NCBI GenBank assembly: GCA_030430125.1
Contig: JAUIGA010000020.1
Span: 1-17,634 of the forward strand
Reading direction: 5' to 3'
Length of the DNA: 17,634 nucleotides
DNA from: Chloroflexia bacterium
Lineage (GTDB): Bacteria; Chloroflexota; Chloroflexia; Thermomicrobiales; UBA6265
In this document: piece after piece, positions 5,550 to 12,994 of the stretch
Layout of the letters: each line of letters starts with the position of its first letter
Position numbering within the stretch: position 1 is the stretch's first letter
Translations under genes and position numbers: made by a program
The notes under the pieces: model-generated
What the model saw: only the letters and a program-made list of their open reading frames with translations
Database searches by the model: none
Told to the model about the DNA's origin: nothing

Positions 5550-7694
5550 TCACCACACCGAATCAACCGGCTGTGACTCCATCGGAACAGTCCCGGTCGA
5601 CGCTCCGGCGGCACCGGTGACGTTCAACGCCACCTCGTCGTCGGGAATCCGCATCGCGCAGGAGATGATCGACCGCCAGTAGCCAGGGCTGTCCGTCCGG
5701 TCGCGGTCGAGCACAATTACCGAGGGATGGTCGCTGTGTCCGGCGATCCAACGGTTCAGGATGTGCGCATCATCGAGCGAATCGTGCGACACGTCCGGCA
5801 ACCCCTCCTGCTGGAACCGGCGCCATGACCCCATGAGGCGCTCCACAACTGCCTCGGAGTCGGCCAGCGAGGCATCGGGCCTGCCGGCCGGCTCCTCCAT
5901 CACACGATCCTCGGGTTCTCCAGCGACGACGGGAGACGTTGGTCCTTCTCCGATGATCTCGTCGGCGATCGGGGTGCTCGGTGCCAGGGTGCGCGACCAG
6001 ATTCGGCCCTTCGCCACCAGCCAGAGATCGCGCACGCCGGGGTCGGGTGTCGGCGCCACCAGCAGCAGCGTATGCTGCTCGATCGCCCGCCGAAGCTCGC
6101 GTTGCCCTGCAACCACACCGTTCACCACCGAGAGGTTTCGCCGCAGTTTCTCCGCCCGTTCGAAGTCCTGCCGCTCGGCGGCTTCCTCCAGCGCCTGCCA
6201 CAACACTTCGTACAGCGCGTCGTCGTCGCCATCCAGGAACCGAATCACCTGATGCACCATGGCCCGGTAGTCGTCTCGAATCGAGACATCCACACACGGC
6301 CCCATACATTTGCCAAGCGCCAGGCGCATGCACGGGTTGCCATAGCTGCGGGCATCCCGGAACGATCGCGTGCAGGTCCGCAGGGGCAGCACGTCGTTGA
6401 TCACATCGACCGTCCGGCGGGCGGAGCTCCGGCTGCGATACGGACCGAAGTACCGCGCGCCGTCATCCTTTCGATGCTTGACCAGGGTCACGCGTGGCCA
6501 GCGGTTGCTGACGTCGACCCGAATATAGGGATAGTGCTCGAAGGATCGCAGCGCCGAGTTATACGGCGGTGCGTACCGCCGGATCAGCTGTGCCTCCAGA
6601 AGCAGTGCTTCGAGCTCGGAACCGACGACCTCGGTGTCGATGGCGTCGATCGCCTCCAGCAGCCCCTCCATCTTGCGAGAATAGCCGACCTGCTGCGAGA
6701 AATAGGTACCGACACGCTCCCGCAGGTTCTTCGCCTTCCCCACGTAGAGCACCTGTCCGGCGGCATCGCGCATGATATAGACGCCGGTCTTGCGCGGCAC
6801 GCCCTCCAGCAGGCTGCGATCGACCAGCGAGCGCCCCCGGCCGACCTTGTTGCGCGACGAACGACCGCGCGGCGTCGCCATGACCCGGAGCGCGTCGGTG
6901 GATGCGACACCCTGCTGGCGCGCGGTCTCCTCCAGGCGCAGCGCGACCTCCGCCGTGAGCACCGCGTCCACACCCGCCCGGTGAATCTTGCGAGGGTTGA
7001 GCCCGACCTGCCGCGCGACCCGATCCAGGCTCGGCCGGCGCAGCCCCGAAATCAACCGGGTCGCGAGCGTCAACGTATCCACCGACTCGTTCACCAGCTT
7101 CCCGACATGCACACGCTGAAGCTCGGCATTCAGGAACCCGATGTCGAACCCGATGTTATGCCCGACGAGCAGGTCATCCGCCAGAAACTCGACGATGTCG
7201 TCTGCCAGCGTTCCGAACGGCGGCGCGTCGGCCACATCATCATCGCGGATTCCGGTGAGCTTCGAGATGTAGGCGGGAATGCGTCGACCGGGATTGACCA
7301 TCCGATTGAACCGTCCGGTCTCCAGCCCGTCTTCAAAGCGAACCAGGGCAACTTCGATGATCCGCTGGCTGGCTGCCTTGAGACCTGTCGTTTCGACATC
7401 AATGGCGACGAAGCGCGGCAATAGCGTTGTCCCGTCGCCAGGATTCCCGGACACCTGATCGCGCAGGATCCACCGGCCATCCGCGGCGAGCATCAGGCGG
7501 TCCTCCGCAGCCAGCGCGGTCTGAAGCAGGGTTCGCCACAAGGTCGGCGACGCCCCGCGGCCGAAAACGTGCGCGACGAGGGCATCCTCGTGCGCGCTTC
7601 CACCCTGGGTCGCGACGAACTCCACGGCACTCGCGCTCAACGCTTCGTACCGCCCCGCTGGCTGTTCCTGTTGGTGCTCGTCCTGAAAGGTCAT
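5550..7694 (-). CDS. DEDDh exonuclease / GIY-YIG endonuclease fusion (DnaQ-like plus UvrC N-terminal half, Cho-like)
   Basis: This 714-residue protein joins parts normally found apart. Residues about 15-80 look like a winged helix (ending DGRWIL). Residues 94-255 are a DnaQ-type 3'-5' exonuclease: DVETTG gives Asp99 and Glu101, HNIGFD gives Asp184, and HRAGVDA gives His238 and Asp243. Residues 301-385 are a GIY-YIG nuclease (GVYIM at 304-308, LYVGKAKNLRERV with Arg325, Glu368, PPYN ending at Asn379), as in the UvrC N-terminus and Cho. Cysteines 441, 455, 463 and 467 match the UvrC cysteine cluster. A UVR motif (ALEEAAERQDFERAEKLRR) is at 501-519. UvrC's RNase H-like nuclease and helix-hairpin-helix are absent; the last 180 residues are unassigned. 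It probably incises damaged DNA and trims 3' ends. I chose ATG 7694, with AGGA 11 nt upstream, over GTG 7721, which has no ribosome site. Confidence 0.88.
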   Translation of the reverse strand: MTFQDEHQQEQPAGRYEALSASAVEFVATQGGSAHEDALVAHVFGRGASPTLWRTLLQTALAAEDRLMLAADGRWILRDQVSGNPGDGTTLLPRFVAIDVETTGLKAASQRIIEVALVRFEDGLETGRFNRMVNPGRRIPAYISKLTGIRDDDVADAPPFGTLADDIVEFLADDLLVGHNIGFDIGFLNAELQRVHVGKLVNESVDTLTLATRLISGLRRPSLDRVARQVGLNPRKIHRAGVDAVLTAEVALRLEETARQQGVASTDALRVMATPRGRSSRNKVGRGRSLVDRSLLEGVPRKTGVYIMRDAAGQVLYVGKAKNLRERVGTYFSQQVGYSRKMEGLLEAIDAIDTEVVGSELEALLLEAQLIRRYAPPYNSALRSFEHYPYIRVDVSNRWPRVTLVKHRKDDGARYFGPYRSRSSARRTVDVINDVLPLRTCTRSFRDARSYGNPCMRLALGKCMGPCVDVSIRDDYRAMVHQVIRFLDGDDDALYEVLWQALEEAAERQDFERAEKLRRNLSVVNGVVAGQRELRRAIEQHTLLLVAPTPDPGVRDLWLVAKGRIWSRTLAPSTPIADEIIGEGPTSPVVAGEPEDRVMEEPAGRPDASLADSEAVVERLMGSWRRFQQEGLPDVSHDSLDDAHILNRWIAGHSDHPSVIVLDRDRTDSPGYWRSIISCAMRIPDDEVALNVTGAAGASTGTVPMESQPVDSVW

Positions 7695-7785
7695 CCGAAG
7701 CCGTATCCTGACGCGCGCCACGCATTTGCCGCAATCTGGCGCAACGTGCTATCCCTCCGGTGGATGTTCGCCGAGGGTGCGGAGT

Positions 7786-7800
7786 GGGTATATCGTACCC
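7786..7800. promoter_or_regulatory. Small dyad in the divergent nuclease/ligA promoter region
   Basis: GGGTA-TATCG-TACCC is a 5-bp inverted repeat inside the 138-nt region between the two divergent genes. It contains the only AT-rich step of the region and may include the ligA -10 element (TATATC at 7789-7794). I see no convincing -35 (TTCGCC at 7767-7772 is poor), so this is tentative. It could influence both directions. Confidence 0.25.
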
Positions 7801-7832
7801 TGTGACGTCCGGACAAAAGGAGCGCCCGACAG

Positions 7833-9878
7833 ATGACCGATGCGGTGCAACGCCGGCTGGACGAGATTCGCCAGGCAATCGATCGCTGGAACTACGAGTA
7901 CTACATCCTCGACGCCCCCAGCGCCACCGACGCCGAGTGGGACGCCGCGATGAATGAGCTCCGTGCCCTGGAGTCCGAACATCCGGAGCTCGTCACACCG
8001 GAATCGCCGACGCAGCGCGTCGGCACCGACGCGCAATCGACGTTTGCCCAGTTCGAGCATGTGCGACCAATGCTCTCGTTGAGCAATGTCTACAGCGAGG
8101 AGGAACTCCGCGCCTGGGCGGCGCGCGCCGTCCGGTTCGCCGGCAGCGACGATCTCGAATTCGTCACGGAGCCCAAGATAGACGGATTGGCCGTCGGGGT
8201 CACCTATGTCGACGGTGCCTTCACCGTCGCAGCGACTCGCGGGAACGGACTGGCGGGTGACGATATCACCGAGAACATCCGCACGCTGCCATCCGTCCCG
8301 TTGCGACTCCGGCGCTCCGATCGGTTCGGCATGCCTACACGCATCGAGATTCGTGGCGAAATCTATATGCGCCGTTCCGATTTCGAAGCATTGAACACGC
8401 GCATGGCCGAGAACGGCGGCAAGCTGTTCATGAACCCACGCAACGCCGCCGCCGGGTCGCTGCGCCAAAAGGACGCGCGCATCACCGCCCAGCGGCCTCT
8501 GCGGATGTTCGCGTACCAGGTCGGCTACGTCGAAGGTATCCCCCAGCCTCGATCCCACTGGGAGTCTCTGGAAATGATCCGAGAATTCGGATTCGCAACG
8601 TCACCCGATTCGACGTTGTACGACACCATCGATCTCGTTTGGGATCGAGGTGAATACTGGCTGGAACATCGACCGTCACTCGATTTCGAGATCGACGGCA
8701 TGGTCATCAAGGTCAACGATCTCGCCCAGCAGGAGGAGATCGGCTACGTCGCACGTGAGCCACGTTGGGCGACGGCATACAAGTTCCCCGCGGTGCAACA
8801 GGTCACCAGGCTGCTGGACATCCAGGTCAACGTTGGTCGTACCGGCACCCTGAATCCGCTGGCGGTGCTGGAGTCCGTCAACATCGGCGGTGTTGTCGTC
8901 AGCCGCGCGACGCTGCACAACGAGGACGAAATCGCCCGCAAGGATATCCGGATCGGCGACACCGTCGTCGTTCAGCGGGCTGGCGATGTCATCCCGCAGA
9001 TTGTGAAGGTCATGGAGGACCGTCGCACCGGCGACGAGGTGGTGTTCCAGATGCCCGACACCTGCCCGTCTTGCGGGCAACCGGTGCACCGTGAGGAGGG
9101 CGAGGCAAAACGGCTCTGCACCAACGCCGCCTGCCCTGCCCAGCTGCAGCGCCGCATGCAGCACTTCATCGGGCGTTCGGCGATGGATATCGATGGGGTT
9201 GGGGACAAGCTCGCCGACCGGTTCATTGAGCTCGGCTGGATCCACGATGCAGCCGATCTCTACGCGCTCGACTACGACGCGGTTGCCGGTCTCGAAGGGC
9301 TCGGGGAAAAGAGTGCGGAGAATATCCGCAGCGCGATCGAAGCCAGCAAGACCCAGCCGCTCTGGCGAGTCATCCACGGACTCGGCATTCGCCACATCGG
9401 CGAGCGCACCGCAACGCTGCTCGCCGATCACTTCCACTCGCTCGATGCGCTCGGGGCAGCCTCGGTCGACGAGATCGCAGCCGTCCCTGGTATCGGTGGC
9501 GTGCTCGCCCAGAGTGTGGTCGACTTCTTCGCCGAGGCCCCGAACCGGGAGCTCGTGCGTCGGCTGGCGGAAGCCGGCCTGCAGACACGCCAGGACGCCC
9601 CCGAACGAGATGGCGAACAACCGCTTGCCGGCATGACACTGGTGCTCACAGGCCGGCTGGAGCGACACACGCGGGCCGAAGCGGAGGAGTCGCTCAGGTA
9701 TCTCGGCGCAACCGTCGCCGGCTCCGTTTCGAAGAAAACGACAGCGGTCGTGGCAGGGGAGGCGGCCGGGAGCAAGGCCGAGAAAGCCCGCCAGCTCAAC
9801 ATCCCGGTGCTTTCCGAAACCGACCTCGCGACGCTACTCGATGGCAGGATTCCGGAGGCGCTCGGCGAATCGCCGTGA
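7833..9878 (+). CDS. ligA: NAD-dependent DNA ligase LigA
   Basis: This 681-residue enzyme seals nicks in duplex DNA using NAD+, in replication and repair. All family domains appear in order: domain Ia (1-65, with YEYYILD at 21-27), the adenylation domain with KIDG at 115-118 (Lys115 forms the AMP adduct) and EIDGMVIK further on, the OB fold (after about 320), a four-cysteine zinc finger (Cys411, 414, 429, 434), helix-hairpin-helix repeats (about 440-580), and a C-terminal BRCT domain (about 594-671, GMTLVLTGRL). Length is typical. ATG 7833 is preceded by AAGGAG at 10-nt spacing. It is divergent from the nuclease-fusion gene, suggesting a small repair neighbourhood. No truncation or missing key residue is seen. 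Confidence 0.98.
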   Translation: MTDAVQRRLDEIRQAIDRWNYEYYILDAPSATDAEWDAAMNELRALESEHPELVTPESPTQRVGTDAQSTFAQFEHVRPMLSLSNVYSEEELRAWAARAVRFAGSDDLEFVTEPKIDGLAVGVTYVDGAFTVAATRGNGLAGDDITENIRTLPSVPLRLRRSDRFGMPTRIEIRGEIYMRRSDFEALNTRMAENGGKLFMNPRNAAAGSLRQKDARITAQRPLRMFAYQVGYVEGIPQPRSHWESLEMIREFGFATSPDSTLYDTIDLVWDRGEYWLEHRPSLDFEIDGMVIKVNDLAQQEEIGYVAREPRWATAYKFPAVQQVTRLLDIQVNVGRTGTLNPLAVLESVNIGGVVVSRATLHNEDEIARKDIRIGDTVVVQRAGDVIPQIVKVMEDRRTGDEVVFQMPDTCPSCGQPVHREEGEAKRLCTNAACPAQLQRRMQHFIGRSAMDIDGVGDKLADRFIELGWIHDAADLYALDYDAVAGLEGLGEKSAENIRSAIEASKTQPLWRVIHGLGIRHIGERTATLLADHFHSLDALGAASVDEIAAVPGIGGVLAQSVVDFFAEAPNRELVRRLAEAGLQTRQDAPERDGEQPLAGMTLVLTGRLERHTRAEAEESLRYLGATVAGSVSKKTTAVVAGEAAGSKAEKARQLNIPVLSETDLATLLDGRIPEALGESP

Positions 9879-9906
9879 CTGAACGTGCTATCCTGTCATC
9901 ACCACC

Positions 9907-9922
9907 CCGCGGCGGTCCGCGG
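9907..9922 (+). terminator. Short GC hairpin just after ligA
   Basis: Two copies of the self-complementary hexamer CCGCGG (9907-9912 and 9917-9922) are separated by CGGT, so they can form a 6-bp stem with a tetraloop. It lies 29 nt beyond the ligA stop and upstream of the small gene. There is no U-tract. It may be an mRNA 3'-end structure or a chance feature of GC-rich DNA. Confidence 0.28.
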
Positions 9923-9946
9923 AGCGCGCCAGCGACATGGGATGAT

Positions 9947-9951
9947 GGGAG
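9947..9951 (+). promoter_or_regulatory. Ribosome binding site deciding the start of the small gene after ligA
   Basis: GGGAG ends 5 nt before ATG 9957, the best-spaced Shine-Dalgarno among a cluster of in-frame ATG codons (9942, 9945, 9954, 9957). It favours a 73-residue product over longer versions. Confidence 0.45.
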
Positions 9952-9956
9952 AGATG

Positions 9957-10178
9957 ATGACCGGCTTCACCGTTTCGTCGCGGGATCAGGACCCCGTGCA
10001 GACTGTCCGGACCATCGCCCGTGTCGCCCAGATGCTGGTCGAGCTCCGGGATGAATATGTCGAGCGCCCGCGCCAGGACACGCTGCAACAGATCGAGCAG
10101 CGACTCGACGATCTCATCCGCCTGCGCGACGAGCTTCACCATCACATCGCCGACGAAGATTCGGATGGCGGCGCCTGA
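9957..10178 (+). CDS. Small helical protein of unknown function
   Basis: This encodes 73 residues (MTGFTVSSRDQ...). I do not recognise the family. After a short N-terminus the protein is predicted, by eye, to be two charged helices; the second (LQQIEQRLDDLIRLRDELHHHI) has a heptad-like Leu/Ile pattern that could form a coiled coil, and the C-terminus is acidic. There are no Cys residues, signal peptide or membrane segment. Third codon positions are strongly G/C-rich, supporting coding on this strand rather than the overlapping minus frame. The open frame extends up to ATG 9885, but GGGAG sits 5 nt before ATG 9957, so I prefer that start; ATG 9942 is possible. It lies 78 nt after ligA in the same direction and may be cotranscribed with it. 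Confidence 0.6.
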   Translation: MTGFTVSSRDQDPVQTVRTIARVAQMLVELRDEYVERPRQDTLQQIEQRLDDLIRLRDELHHHIADEDSDGGA

Positions 10179-10192
10179 CGCGTCCGCCATCT
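10163..10192. terminator. Bidirectional terminator-like hairpin between convergent genes
   Basis: Arms GATGGCGG (10164-10171) and CCGCCATC (10184-10191) continue inward as CGC/GCG with one bulged T and a CTGAC loop: about 11 base pairs, with a possible extra G-T closing pair at 10163/10192. It overlaps the stop codon of the small plus-strand gene and lies about 20 nt past the pyrE stop, so it suits both convergent transcripts. No U-run flanks it, as is common in high-GC genomes. Confidence 0.5.
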
Positions 10193-10211
10193 CGCCTCGG
10201 CTCGACGCCGG

Positions 10212-10817
10212 TTACAACGCCGATGTGCCGTCGGGCACCGCGCTCGTTCCCGGCTTGACCAGCGGCGCGCCTTCACGGCAAAGCGGGCAACCCTCCGGCA
10301 ACCACGCATCGACCTTCTGCTGGGCCAACGCCGTCATCGGCACGCCGTCAAACTCCACCTCGCCGCCGCTGCGATCGACAAGCACCCCAATGCCGACGAC
10401 CTCGACCGGATGCGCGTGCAGCGCCGCAAGCGTCTCGCGCACCGAACCGCCGGTCGTCAGGATGTCATCGACCACCAGCACCCGCGCGCCATCCGGGAAC
10501 ACGGTGTTGCGCCGGATTTCGCGCCGGTCGCTTCCATCCGACACTCGCTCGGCATAGGCGGCGGGCAGGTCCATCTGCCTCGCCGTCTCGAATGCCAGGA
10601 GAATCCCCCCCGTCGTCGGCCCGACCACGACGTCGATGCGATCATGTCGAAACGCATCCACAAACCCTGTGCAGGCCCGCTCGGTCGCTCCCGGGTTGCG
10701 CAGAAGATCGAACTTCTCCAGGTACACGTCACTGTGACGTCCCGAGGAGAGAAGAAAATGGCCCGTCTTCAGTGCGCCAATCCGGGTCAACTCGGCCATC
10801 ATGTCGAACTCGGTCAC
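10212..10817 (-). CDS. pyrE: Orotate phosphoribosyltransferase
   Basis: This 201-residue cytosolic enzyme transfers orotate onto PRPP to make OMP, the fifth step of UMP synthesis. The type I phosphoribosyltransferase signature VLVVDDILTTGGS is at 113-125, with Asp117 and Asp118 binding the ribose of PRPP. The N-terminal region (KTGHFLLSSGRHSDVYLEK) matches the orotate-binding part of PyrE. A C-terminal CPLC pair (Cys177, Cys180) before a VKPGTS segment could bind a metal. GTG 10817 is chosen because AGGAG lies 6 nt upstream; ATG codons at residues 6-7 have no comparable site. It is the last gene of the pyr/car cluster, 108 nt after cax, followed by a terminator-like hairpin. Confidence 0.93.
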   Translation of the reverse strand: MTEFDMMAELTRIGALKTGHFLLSSGRHSDVYLEKFDLLRNPGATERACTGFVDAFRHDRIDVVVGPTTGGILLAFETARQMDLPAAYAERVSDGSDRREIRRNTVFPDGARVLVVDDILTTGGSVRETLAALHAHPVEVVGIGVLVDRSGGEVEFDGVPMTALAQQKVDAWLPEGCPLCREGAPLVKPGTSAVPDGTSAL

Positions 10818-10925
10818 CTGTAGCTCCTGTCGCGTTGCGCGGCTCGATCGCCCTGCGTCGTCAGCACAATCAGTCGCTGCAAGGTTGCAAGGACAACTCG
10901 CGGGGTCTGAATGGTCGTCGATTCG
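10818..10925 (-). promoter_or_regulatory. Intergenic leader of pyrE with a small dyad
   Basis: This 108-nt gap between cax and pyrE is longer than the other junctions on this side of the operon. It contains a near-perfect tandem octamer (CTGCAAGG TTGCAAGG at 10877-10892, plus strand) that also makes the dyad TGCAA-GG-TTGCA (10878-10889). It may carry an internal promoter or control site for pyrE, but I see no confident -35/-10 pair. Confidence 0.25.
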
Positions 10926-12005
10926 TCAGGGCACGAAAATGAATGCCACACCGATGATGACATACAGCGCGATGAGCTGCGCGCCTTCCAGCCAGTTCGA
11001 TCTGCCATCGATGGAGATCATGATCGTCACGAGCACCGCCGCGACCAACGCCACCAGCTCGAACTGATTGAACACCAGTGTCATCGGCTCGGGGCCTACG
11101 AACTGGCTGATCAGCACGAGCGCCGGCGCGACGAAGATCGCGATCTGTAACGCAGAACCGACGGCAATGCCGATCGACAGCTCGATCTGGTTCTTCATCG
11201 CCACCTGGACCGCGACAAGATGCTCGGCCACGTTGCCGACCAGCGGCACCAGCATCACCCCAACGAACAGCTCCGACAATCCCCATGCCTCGGCGGTCGG
11301 CTCGATCGCCCCCACCATGATCTCGCTCATGAAGACGATCGCAATCGTCGAACCCGCCAGGAGGCCGATCGCCACGGGCAGTGTCATGCCGCCGTCACCG
11401 CCTTCGGGACCATCCTCGCCGTGCCCCTGCCCGCCTGCAGGAATGACGCTGCGGCGCATGAACACCGTGTACAGCAAGTACAGCCCATACATGACGATGA
11501 GCACGATCGCGGTGCCGTCGCTCAGCCGGACAATGTCGGACTCGGTTGGGTGGTGTTCGGAGTCGCCGATCGCAAAGATCGCCGGGATCGCCATCGCCAT
11601 GATCGCCAGGGACATGATCGACGCGTTCACGCCGGCAATGTGCGCGTCAAATCGCTGCGTCCCGTGCTTGAGCCCACCGAGCAACACCGCCGCGCCGAGC
11701 ACGATCAGCACGTTGCCGATGATCGATCCGGCGATGCTCGCCTTCACGACTGTCACCAGCCCCTCGCGCAGGGCCACAATGGTAATGATCAGCTCGGCGG
11801 CATTCCCGAGGGTCGCGTTGAGCAACCCGCCGATCCGTGGTCCGGTGTGTATCGCCACCGTTTCCGTGGCGTTGCCGAGAATCGCCGCGAGCGGCACAAG
11901 GGCCAGCGCCGAGACGAGGAAGTGGAGCGTGTAACCGCCGATATCCAGCAGTTCGAGCGCACCGGCAACCGGTACGAGTACCAGCAAGGCATACAGGTAC
12001 TTCAC
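10926..12005 (-). CDS. cax: Ca2+/H+ antiporter of the CaCA family (Cax type)
   Basis: This 359-residue membrane protein should export Ca2+ (or a similar divalent cation) in exchange for protons. It has the two-fold CaCA architecture, with about 11 hydrophobic helices. The first alpha repeat holds GNAAE at 67-71, preceded by GNATE at 44-48; the second repeat holds GNVAE at 257-261, whose glutamates line the transport site. Between the halves is a hydrophilic Gly/His/acidic loop at about 188-207, the acidic loop typical of Cax proteins. GTG 12005 has a strong AGGAGG site at 5-nt spacing. It is 29 nt downstream of pyrD, so it is very probably cotranscribed with the pyrimidine genes, an unexpected place for it. 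Ion specificity is not proven by sequence. Confidence 0.93.
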   Translation of the reverse strand: MKYLYALLVLVPVAGALELLDIGGYTLHFLVSALALVPLAAILGNATETVAIHTGPRIGGLLNATLGNAAELIITIVALREGLVTVVKASIAGSIIGNVLIVLGAAVLLGGLKHGTQRFDAHIAGVNASIMSLAIMAMAIPAIFAIGDSEHHPTESDIVRLSDGTAIVLIVMYGLYLLYTVFMRRSVIPAGGQGHGEDGPEGGDGGMTLPVAIGLLAGSTIAIVFMSEIMVGAIEPTAEAWGLSELFVGVMLVPLVGNVAEHLVAVQVAMKNQIELSIGIAVGSALQIAIFVAPALVLISQFVGPEPMTLVFNQFELVALVAAVLVTIMISIDGRSNWLEGAQLIALYVIIGVAFIFVP

Positions 12006-12034
12006 GCTCCCCTCCTGTCACATCAGCGCTGCGG

Positions 12035-12994
12035 TCAATCTGGCTCCGTTCCGTATCGCGGGTTGGCAACGCCGACAATGTCCGACAGGCGCGCGTAGCC
12101 GTTCGCCGCCAGCCAGGCCGGAATGCCGTCGACCAGCTCCATCAGCACCTTCGGCTGCGCGAATGCCGCCGTTCCGACCTGAATCGCGCTGGCACCGGCC
12201 ATGAAGAACTGGATCGCGTCCTCGACGCAGGAGATCCCGCCCATGCCGATGACCGGAATAGACACCGCGCCAGCAACCTGCCAGACCATTCTCAGCGCGA
12301 CCGGCCGCACCGCTGGACCGGAAAGCCCGCCGGTAACATTGGCCAGAACTGGTGCGCGTTTTCGCACGTCGATGGCCATGCCGACGAGCGTGTTGATGAG
12401 CGAAACGGCGTCGGCGCCAGCATCCTCGACCGCCTGTGCGATCTCGACGACATCGACGGCGCCGGGACTGAGCTTGACGATGACCGGAAGCGTCGTGGCC
12501 CGGCGCACCGCCCGGGTGACGTCCGCCGACATCCGGGCATCCCACCCGAAGCAGAAGCCGCCGGCGTTGATATTGGGGCACGAGATGTTGACCTCGATGG
12601 CCGCCACACCGGAAACGTCGTCCAGTCGCCGCGCCATCATCTCATAATCCTCGACGCTTTCGGCCGAGATATTGACAATGGCGGGTACCTCCCACGTCGC
12701 CCACATTGGTGGGTACTTGCGTATGAATCGCGAGATGCCGGGATTCTGCAATCCGATCGCATTCAGCATCCCTGAGGGCGTCTCCGCGATTCGCAGCATG
12801 GGATTGCCGCTGCGGAATTCCGGCGTGATGCCCTTGCTCACGAAGGCGCCGAGTCGCTGCACGTCGATCGCGCCGGCGAACTCCTGCCCATATCCAAAGC
12901 ACCCGGACGCAGGTATCACGGGGTTGCGCAGCACAAGCTCGCGCGGGTTGCTCGGCGCCAGGTCCACGGAGACGTCAGGAACGGTCGATGTCAT
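12035..12994 (-). CDS. pyrD: Dihydroorotate dehydrogenase, class 1B catalytic subunit
   Basis: This 319-residue FMN enzyme oxidises dihydroorotate to orotate. It is a TIM barrel with NISCPN at 137-142, where Cys139 is the catalytic base of class 1 enzymes (class 2 uses Ser). KGITPE at 54-59, GMLNAIGLQNPG at 75-86, the conserved Lys174, NTLVGM at 201-206 and the phosphate-binding GMGGI at 250-254 all fit. The open frame continues far upstream inside pyrK, but that part is a shadow. I place the start at ATG 12994 because it forms an ATGA overlap with the pyrK stop; ATG 13000 would add two residues. The adjacent pyrK confirms the NAD-linked 1B type. Confidence 0.95.
   Translation of the reverse strand: MTSTVPDVSVDLAPSNPRELVLRNPVIPASGCFGYGQEFAGAIDVQRLGAFVSKGITPEFRSGNPMLRIAETPSGMLNAIGLQNPGISRFIRKYPPMWATWEVPAIVNISAESVEDYEMMARRLDDVSGVAAIEVNISCPNINAGGFCFGWDARMSADVTRAVRRATTLPVIVKLSPGAVDVVEIAQAVEDAGADAVSLINTLVGMAIDVRKRAPVLANVTGGLSGPAVRPVALRMVWQVAGAVSIPVIGMGGISCVEDAIQFFMAGASAIQVGTAAFAQPKVLMELVDGIPAWLAANGYARLSDIVGVANPRYGTEPD

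Noticed and set aside
8676..9668. 330-codon minus-strand open frame
   Set aside because: It is antisense to the complete ligA coding sequence and has no family features.
9888..10190. 100-codon minus-strand frame opposite the small gene after ligA
   Set aside because: It looks superficially protein-like, but third-position G/C bias and the ribosome site favour the plus-strand gene.
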